From NCBI RefSeq assembly GCF_024679245.1, contig NC_090179.1, positions 5,461,320 through 5,525,319 of the forward strand: a DNA stretch of 64,000 nt, read 5' to 3'. The position numbers and the translations under genes were made by a program. This document shows positions 57,733 to 64,000 of this stretch, piece by piece (the first letter of the stretch is position 1; each line of letters begins with the position of its first letter). The DNA is from Pseudorasbora parva. Its lineage: Eukaryota > Chordata > Actinopteri > Cypriniformes > Gobionidae. The notes below the pieces were generated by a model. That model had not been told where the DNA came from. It saw nothing but the letters and a program-made list of their open reading frames with translations, and did not search any database.

Positions 57733-59148
57733 ATGGGAGGCGTACCAATGAAATCAATCCCTAATGGGGCTAATGAGTGGTACGACCTGGATGCACGTGA
57801 CAGAATAGCAAAATTAAAGGAAGTGCAGGTGGGCCATGATCTGGGTGGTTTTAATAAGGGGCTGGGAAAGTTTTGTGACAAAGTAGAAAATGCTGCCAAG
57901 TCTCTTCCTCCCTCTATCCCTACTGACTCTTACCAGGAAGTGCAGGTGGCCCCCACTCAGGGATCCGCCCCGCTTCCTGATAACAGAGAGGAGGGACCGC
58001 ATGAAAAGGCACGCCCAATATTGAATGCACAGGTTGAAATCCCTCCCCCATACAACCCAGAGGTTCTTTCCGCACAAGCAAAAAGTAAATTAACCACAGG
58101 GGTCAAGGATATCAGCTTGTCCTCTGTTGAGGCATATAAACCCAGAAAAACAGTCTTTGCCGCCCCAATCCGACATTCGGAGTGGGACGACCAGAGCACT
58201 GAAATGGGGGCTGGGCATGAATATGGGTCATTGACCAAACTAACCCCATCTGAGAAAAATGGTTTGCTTGTGGGGATAGAACCTTTCAAACTGTACAGCC
58301 CAAATAAAGTTTTATGGGATAAGATAGAAGCCATTGCCAGACAACAAAATCTGGGCATTGCTGACATACAAGCACTGGTGGAAGGATTAATTCCTACCAG
58401 TAAACTGAAAGCTGTACAAACAATTAGACCCCACCCCTTCGCTCCTTCAGACTGGACTGAGTACTGTGAGGCCTACTCCACTTACAAGTTTGAGGTTGAA
58501 GAACTTTTAGGTCAGGGTTCATACCCCTGGACCAGTGTAACCCAGGCCAAACAGAGAGTAGGGGAAAGCCCTTTAGAATATGCTGACTGTTTTCGCATAG
58601 CCTATGAAACTTACTGTGCTGTAAACTGTAAGCCTGAAGATTGTGATTATTCCATTGTCCTTGAATCAGGCACAGGCAGCCTGAACGTGCTTCCCTTATC
58701 TCAATCTGGCCACCATTGTAAACAGAGATGCGCAGTGACTGATGTTGACAAAGAGACTGAAACTCAACCTGAGTGGAAGTTTTTGATTTCTAAATTTCCT
58801 GATGTTTGGGCAAAAGATACATTTGATTGTGAGCTTGCCCAAGTTCAGCCACTGAGCATCCCAGGACCCATGCATGTAGCCAAACGACAATACCCGTTAA
58901 GAAATGTGGCTCAAGAGGGTGCGAAGAGTGTGGTAGACAAGTTATGCAAACGGGGTATCATAATACCATGCACCTCTCCGACAAATTCACCGATATGGTC
59001 CGTGAAAAAGAGCGACAACTTTTGGGGTCTCCCGATAGATTTCACCGCATTAAATGCAGCTTCTGAAAAGATGCACCCCCTTGTCACGAACCCCGCCATG
59101 ATCCTTTATGAAATAGGGTCTGAACACTGTTATTTCACTGCACTGTAG
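57733..59148 (+). pseudogene. ERV1-like gag joined to a pol fragment by deletion
   Basis: A 471-codon frame. The N-terminus (MGGVP) could be myristoylated; a PPPY late-budding motif lies at residues 104-107; the following part resembles a gammaretrovirus-type capsid. Near residue 330 (about 58,725) the sequence passes abruptly into the start of a reverse transcriptase (FPDVWAKD..., RQYPLRNVAQEG, GIIIPCTSP, NSPIWSVKK), so the end of capsid, nucleocapsid and protease are missing. The frame stops at the first RT catalytic block. The provirus cannot replicate by itself. Class I affinity is inferred from RT motifs and the 4-bp duplication. Confidence 0.8.
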
Positions 59149-59544
59149 ATGCAACTGCCTTGATGCATCTGCACATGCTCAAACTAACCATTGACTTAAC
59201 TGTTTGGATGTGTGTGTTCGTTTTAGTCTTCTCTATCTGTGCAGGTCCTCTTGCTGAAGAGCAAGCTGAATCCTGCCGAGGAGGACAGGAGGATGCTGAC
59301 ACTAACGAACAATCTGAGAAGCAAGCTGGCAGAGAAACATGTTGTACCCCTAATGTGAGTGGAAGGTGTGAGAGCCTCGGAATGGGGACTGGTCTTTTTA
59401 GTGGCCAGCATGTCCGTGATGAGGTGAAGAGACAAGTGTGACCCGTCAGGGAAGCATGAGTCACCACTCAACCTTCCATAGAGACCTCACTTGTAGACCA
59501 GACGTGGCGGTATTGGACCCCACATTGGTCTTAAAACGGGGGAT
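59149..59544 (+). pseudogene. ERV remnant before the 3' LTR, possible env leader
   Basis: A 93-codon frame (59,160-59,441) has one hydrophobic segment (VWMCVFVLVFSICAG) that could be a signal peptide, then a hydrophilic tail; nothing of an envelope ectodomain or fusion region is recognised. A purine-rich tract AAAACGGGGGA ends just before the LTR and would serve as the plus-strand primer. Confidence 0.4.
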
Positions 59545-60623
59545 TGAAGGGGGGAGTGGGCCGACACCCTTGCCTCTTCATCATATGCATCTTCATCATA
59601 TGCATCTTATCCTTTTGAATGATTTTTAATAACCTCATGAATTAAATAATCAGTTATCCTTTCAAAATAATGAATTATTTTGACAATCAATTTTATGTGA
59701 TCATTAATACATTTAACTATTATTTAATATGATTTCGACTCTGTGTCTGCTGTATGGTGTCTAATTTGCTTTCCAGAGACGGTCTGACAAAGACAGTCTG
59801 ACCCCTATCTATGTGCCCTGACATAGATAGCCTGACCTCTATCTCTGGGACCTGACCAACAGGGCCTTGGAGAGAAAGTTAGAACTTCCAAGAGGTGAAT
59901 CCTGCCTGTTGTTAGTAACCCCAGGACAGGAAGGGGTGGGAGGATTTGAGTCTCCCAATTGTGATTTCTTCCCATTTATATAGTGTGATTTTTCCCATTG
60001 ATAAAAGTACATTTTTGTCTTTATATTTCTTTATAGAATGAGGTAGATGACATTAGCCATACTTTTCTTTTTGGAGATTCGTTTGTCATGTGGTGTTGAT
60101 ATCTTGTCCTGTTGATAAGCTCACTGCTGCGCTAACCTTGGAGGAGAGATGTGCCCTAGAGTCTTGTGTGTGTGTGTGTGTGTGTGTTACATGTTCTGTG
60201 CAGGTCTATGGAATGGATTGGACCGCTTTTTCTCACACCCTAGACCTCTTGGCGTCTTTCTAGGACTCCCCTGAAGTCAACACTACCCCAATCTTGGGGT
60301 TGTCTGATGTATACATCCTGATTAACAACAACAACATCTCCTATCTATTCTCGTGTGACACATTGTTTAGACTTTATGCCAATCAGTAATATTCCACGTG
60401 TTTGTAATGATGTAAATCATGCCCTTGAAATTGGTATAACTGGTGTGGTAATTTTGTGTAGAGTAGAGTCTGGCCTGACACCGCCCTGAGAGACTCTAAA
60501 GCTGACTCTACTGATGAAACTGCAAACTATTCTTCAGTAAACTCTCTCCGATGATTGAACATCCTGACTCCTGGTCTTCATTTCGCATATCTGGTCTATG
60601 GGTCAAAACTGTAACCCCTAACA
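59545..60623 (+). mobile_element. ERV1-like 3' LTR
   Basis: 1,079 bp, same ends as the 5' LTR. Followed by CTTC (60,624-60,627), completing the 4-bp target duplication. Confidence 0.93.
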
Positions 60624-60627
60624 CTTC

Positions 60628-60885
60628 CATGACTGGTCCTACGACCCACGGCGCCCACCCCGACTCCAAGCCGCGGATCTCTCTCGTCTGGCACAACACT
60701 GGTTGCTGGCCGAGGGTTCCACCGCCATCCAGGTAGCGGAGCGCGTCTTCGTCGACCGCCTCCTGCGCGCGCTCCCGCGCCACCTCCGGCAAGCCGTGGG
60801 GATGCGGAAGCCCACTACCAAGGATGAGCTGGTTGAGGCCATTGAGCTGGCGGATGCCACCTTCCACCGGGAGGTCGGGGAGTGA
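60628..60885 (+). pseudogene. Gmr1-type gag, second part
   Basis: Continues the interrupted gag in frame: HWLLAEGSTAIQVAERVF and LRQAVGMRKPTTKDELVE, an all-helical capsid C-terminal domain of the kind from which SCAN domains are thought to derive. Ends at TGA 60,883-60,885. The same frame stays open beyond this stop into the protease, so the TGA may be either a programmed gag-pol boundary or a CGA-to-TGA mutation. Confidence 0.85.
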
Positions 60886-61680
60886 GCGTCGCCTTTTCCC
60901 CAAAGGGTGGTCCAGGAGCGACGCACGCCGGAGGGTACCTCGCGACCAGTAGGCAGGCCGGCGGTTCCCGGGCCTCCGGACGAGCCCATGCCCACCGAAG
61001 CCCCGCGATCCCCTGGACGAGCATGGCTGGCAGGCTGCGCCGTGCACACCGAGAACGCGCCCCGGGCGGAGGTGAAGATCAACGGCCATCCCTTCCTGGC
61101 TCTCCTGGACTCTGGCAGCGCCATTAGCCTAGTACAGGCGGCCATCCTGCCGCCGCGAGTGGATTCGAAGGCCTCCGTCCCCATTGTGTGTGTGCACGGC
61201 GATACCTGAGAAGTCCCCGCACGTCGCATGTCCATCGAGGCCGCCCCGGGCACCTGGGCCATCGAAGTTGGAATCGTCAAGGATCTGCCGGTCCCCGTGT
61301 TGCTCGGAATGGACTGGCCGGGGTTCGACCGTCTCCTCACCGCCGCCACACAGCCTGTCAGCCAGCCTGGGAACCGTCCAAAGCGCCGGACTGCGCGGAG
61401 ACCCAGACGGCGTCCTGTGCTGCTGGCCTCCGACAGCCCCCGAGACAGTGAGTCCACCCCCCAAGCTGCTAACCTGTTCTATGATCTCTTCCAGCAGGTC
61501 TCGGGGGCCGGGGGGTGCGCCCGCGAGCAGCACGAGGACGACCGTCTGAAGCACTGCTGGGCTCAAGTACGGGTCGCGGAGGGGAAGGACCTACAGCCCG
61601 CGCCGCACCCTACGCCCCACTTCAAAATTGAACAAGGCCTGCTCTACTGTGTCGCTCAGCGAAGGGGGGAGAAAAAAAAC
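60886..61680 (+). pseudogene. Gmr1 protease region
   Basis: Retroviral-type aspartic protease with FLALLDSGSAISLV (catalytic DSG at 61,108) and PVLLGMDWPGF, the conserved LLG-D-W end. A TGA at 61,207-61,209 interrupts it between the two motifs. A frameshift in the A-run at about 61,671-61,678 separates it from the integrase. Confidence 0.85.
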
Positions 61681-61688
61681 TGCTCGTC

Positions 61689-62540
61689 GTGCCCCGAAGC
61701 AAGACCGAGGCAGTGATGGAGATCGCCCACGCACACCCCATGGCAGGCCACCTCAGGGCTCAGAACACCATCCAATGGATCCGAGATCGCTTCCACTGGC
61801 CCGGCCTGGAGGCCGAGGTGAAGCGGTTCAGCCAAGCCTGCCCCACCTGCCAGCGGACATCGCCACGAGTTCCTCCCCCCAGCCCGCTGATTCCGCTGCC
61901 CATCATAGAGGTGCCCTTCGAGCGAATCGGAATGGATCTGGTGGGACCGCTGCCGAAGTCCGCCCGGGGGTTCGAACACATCTTCGTCATCGTGGACTAT
62001 GCCACCCGCTACCCAGAGGCCATTCCCCTCCGGAAAGCCACCACCAAGGCCATCGCCCAGGAGCTCTTCCTTCTGTGTAGCCGGGTGGGCATCCCCGCCC
62101 AGATTATGACTGACCAGGGCACCCCGTTCATGTCCCGGATGATGGCCGATCTCTGCAGGCTCCTGAAGGTCCAACAGCTCCGCACAACGGTGTACCACCC
62201 CCAGACCGACGGCCTCGTCAAGCGGTTTAACCAAACGCTCAAGCAGATGCTGCGGCGGGTGGGCACCGAAGACCCGCGGGACTGGGACAAGATGCTGCCC
62301 TATGTCCTCTTTGGCATCCGGGAAGTCCCCCAAGCGTCCACCGGCTTCACCCCCTTTGAGCTCCTCTTCAGCCGGCAACCCCGTGGACTGCTCGACGTGG
62401 CCAAGGAGGCCTGGGAGCAACAACCGGGGGTACACCATTCCACCATCGAGCACGTGCGGCAGATGCGCGACAGGATCGACCGCGTGATGCCCATCGTCCG
62501 GGAGCACCTGGCCAAAGCCCAGCAGGCACTTCGACCGGGC
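61689..62540 (+). pseudogene. Gmr1 integrase, encoded upstream of RT
   Basis: Zinc-binding HHCC module (HAHPMAGHL ... CPTCQR), then the catalytic core with GMDLVGPLP (first Asp, ~61,933), IMTDQGTPF (second Asp) and YHPQTDGLVKRFNQTLK, where the catalytic Glu position is Lys (codon 62,220-62,222). Integrase inserts the cDNA copy; with the Glu lost this copy could not. After a frameshift at about 62,525 a GPF-type C-terminal module follows (TWQGPFTVAEKVG, 62,606-62,740). A 335-codon antisense frame over the same DNA is a by-product of high GC. Confidence 0.9.
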
Positions 62541-63802
62541 TGCCCAACCCAGAGAGTTCCAGCGCGGGAACCACGTCTTGGTCCTGGTCCCGACAGCCAC
62601 CTGTAAGTTTTTGGCCACCTGGCAGGGTCCCTTCACAGTCGCCGAGAAGGTCGGGCCCGTCACCTACCGGGTCCGGCAGCCTGGGAAGAGGAGAGCCGAC
62701 CAGCTGTACCACATCAACCTCCTGAAACGCTGGGTGGGGACCGGGCCCCAGCTCTCCGCATTCTCGGAACCCCCACCGGTGATGGTAGACATGGACCCCC
62801 AGCTGTCGGTGGCCCAAAAGTCGGAGTTGCAGCACCTGGTCAGTCAGTTTTCTGCGGTGTTCTCCCCTCGCCCCGGGCGGACTCACGTCCTAGAGCACGA
62901 CGTCCGGACACCCCCAGGAGTCGTCGTTCGGCAGTGGCCCTACCGTGTTCCGGAGGCTCGGCGACACGCCATCGAGGCAGAGGTACAGGAGATGCTGAGG
63001 TTAGGAGTCATCGAACCATCACGCAGCCCGTGGTCCAGCCCGATTGTGATGGTCCCAAAGCCCGACGGCACCTTCCGCTTCTGCAACGACTTCCGCCGGC
63101 TCAACGAGGTCTCGGAGTTCGACGGCTATCCCATGCCCCACGTAGATGAGCTGCTGGACCGCCTGGGGAGGGCGCGGTACATCTCTCACAAAAGGGTATT
63201 GGCAGGTACCCCTCTCCAGTCAGGCCAAGCCAAAGACAGCCTTCTCCACTCCGAGCGGCCACTGGCAATACCGCGTCCTCCCTTTCGGCCTGCACGGAGC
63301 ACCCGCCACCTTCCAGCGGCTCATGGACATCCTGCTCCGACCCCACCAAGCCTACGCGGCGGCCTACTTGGGTGAAGTGGTGGTACACTCCGAGACCTGG
63401 GAGGACCACCTGGACCGGCTGCGGAAGGTGCTGTCGGAGTTACGTCGGGCTGGGCTGACCGCCAACCCCTGGAAATGCCACCTAGGACTCGGTGACCTCG
63501 GCTACCAGGTGGGACGGGGCCTGATCCGACCACAGGAGAAGGTCTCGGCGATTCTCTCCGCTCCCCGTCCCACCACGAAGACACAAGTACGAGCCTTTTT
63601 GGGGTTGACGGGTTACTATCGGTGCTTTATCCCTGACTTCTCCTCCTTAGCCTCTCCCCTGACAGACCTGACCAGGAAGGGGCAGCCAGAGAAGATCCTG
63701 TGGAGCACCGAGGCGGAGGCGGCGTTCCACCGCATCAAGTCGGCCCTCACCTCAGCCCCGGTCCTACGAGCGCCCGACTTCAATAGTTGGGAGTGTGACA
63801 AG
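62541..63802 (+). pseudogene. Gmr1 reverse transcriptase, truncated before RNase H
   Basis: After the integrase end: WPYRVPEARRHAIEAEVQEM, GVIEPSRSPWSSPIVMVPKP, FRFCNDFRRLN, then a small deletion and frameshift at about 63,185 that removes the first catalytic Asp block, GYWQVPL, LPFGLHGAPATFQRLMD, and the active site as YLGE (63,365-63,376) instead of YxDD. Connection motifs FLGLTGYYRCFIPDFSSLA follow. The frame meets the LTR at 63,803 without any RNase H, so that domain is deleted. The enzyme is inactive. Confidence 0.9.
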
Positions 63803-64000
63803 TGTCCCGAGCGCTCATCAGCGTCGCCCTGGAAACAAGGCGGGCACACCTGCACCCGCTCATCACAGGCTGAGCCGTCACACCTGCAGCTCATCAGCGG
63901 GCGGCTTTATAAGCCTGCCTGCCGCCCAGAGAGGTGAGAGATGTCTCCAGAAGACTCGGCTAACTGTTGTCTCCATTTCCCCTCCAGAAAGCCGCGTGTG
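63803..64000 (+). mobile_element. 3' LTR of the Gmr1-type element (cut by window end)
   Basis: 198 bp matching 55,363-55,560 with a single mismatch seen (CCTGCC vs CCTGCT near the TATA box). The near identity implies recent insertion even though the coding region is damaged, which fits mobilisation in trans. Confidence 0.9.

Noticed and set aside
61656..62663. 335-codon antisense open frame across the Gmr1 integrase
   Set aside because: It mirrors the sense integrase frame in GC-rich DNA and has no recognisable domain; the sense strand carries all the motifs.
60624..64000. GC-rich coding block that might look like bacterial contamination
   Set aside because: Domains are Gypsy gag, protease, integrase and RT between two matching LTRs; the high GC belongs to the element.

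Overview
The window looks like a piece of a ray-finned fish genome, most probably a cyprinid close to zebrafish. The grounds are a five-exon Pim-like kinase gene of the fish-expanded 'pimr' type, a 174-nt leucine-rich-repeat exon typical of fish NLRC3-like NLR genes, and a very dense mix of fish-type transposons (hAT, TTAA-target elements including a THAP/Kolobok one, Tc1, L1, L2, I, DIRS-like, Gmr1-type Gypsy, ERV1-like) and microsatellites. There are no bacterial-style operons, CRISPR arrays or rRNA genes. Homology calls rest on motifs read by eye; no database search was possible.

Layout. 1-3,000: repeat-rich intergenic DNA with a three-unit ~133-bp tandem repeat and a palindromic CRE about 220 bp upstream of a start codon. 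3,004-11,466: the only complete gene seen, a plus-strand Pim-like kinase whose five exons join in consistent phase to 512 codons; its introns are swollen by a hAT MITE with an 8-bp target duplication, a TTAA MITE, a 126-bp hairpin, and a THAP-coding TTAA element nested in a palindromic hAT element that makes up nearly all of intron 4. 11,467-20,460: microsatellites, an L2 3' fragment split by a solo ERV LTR, a Tc1 relic, a DIRS-like tyrosine-recombinase relic, and a tandem array split by a TTAA element. 20,812-26,170: a full-length L1 with 12-bp target duplications inside a small inverted-repeat element. 28,500-37,145: a decayed I-type LINE (+), a second L1 (-), and a third LINE (-) carrying a degenerate 2A-like peptide and a 21-bp minisatellite. 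38,531-44,224: the 3' end of an NLR gene on the minus strand, with a 5-kb L2 in its intron.

45,687-54,174 is the most unusual structure: a 198-bp satellite array (9 motif copies), a ~400-bp unique arm, a ~3.4-kb core, the same arm inverted, and the same satellite inverted (14 motif copies). This is the architecture of foldback transposons, whose terminal inverted repeats are themselves tandem arrays. No transposase is visible in it, and copies of its terminal motif lie further out at 44.65 kb and 55.0 kb, suggesting nesting of related copies.

55,363-64,000: a Gmr1-type Ty3/Gypsy element, with integrase encoded before reverse transcriptase, whose gag is interrupted by an internally deleted ERV1-like provirus with two ~1.08-kb LTRs and a CTTC target duplication. 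Its solo LTR relative sits at 13,982-15,038. All Gmr1 enzymes carry disabling lesions. The Pim-like kinase is the only gene here likely to be functional; the rest is a layered record of transposition.
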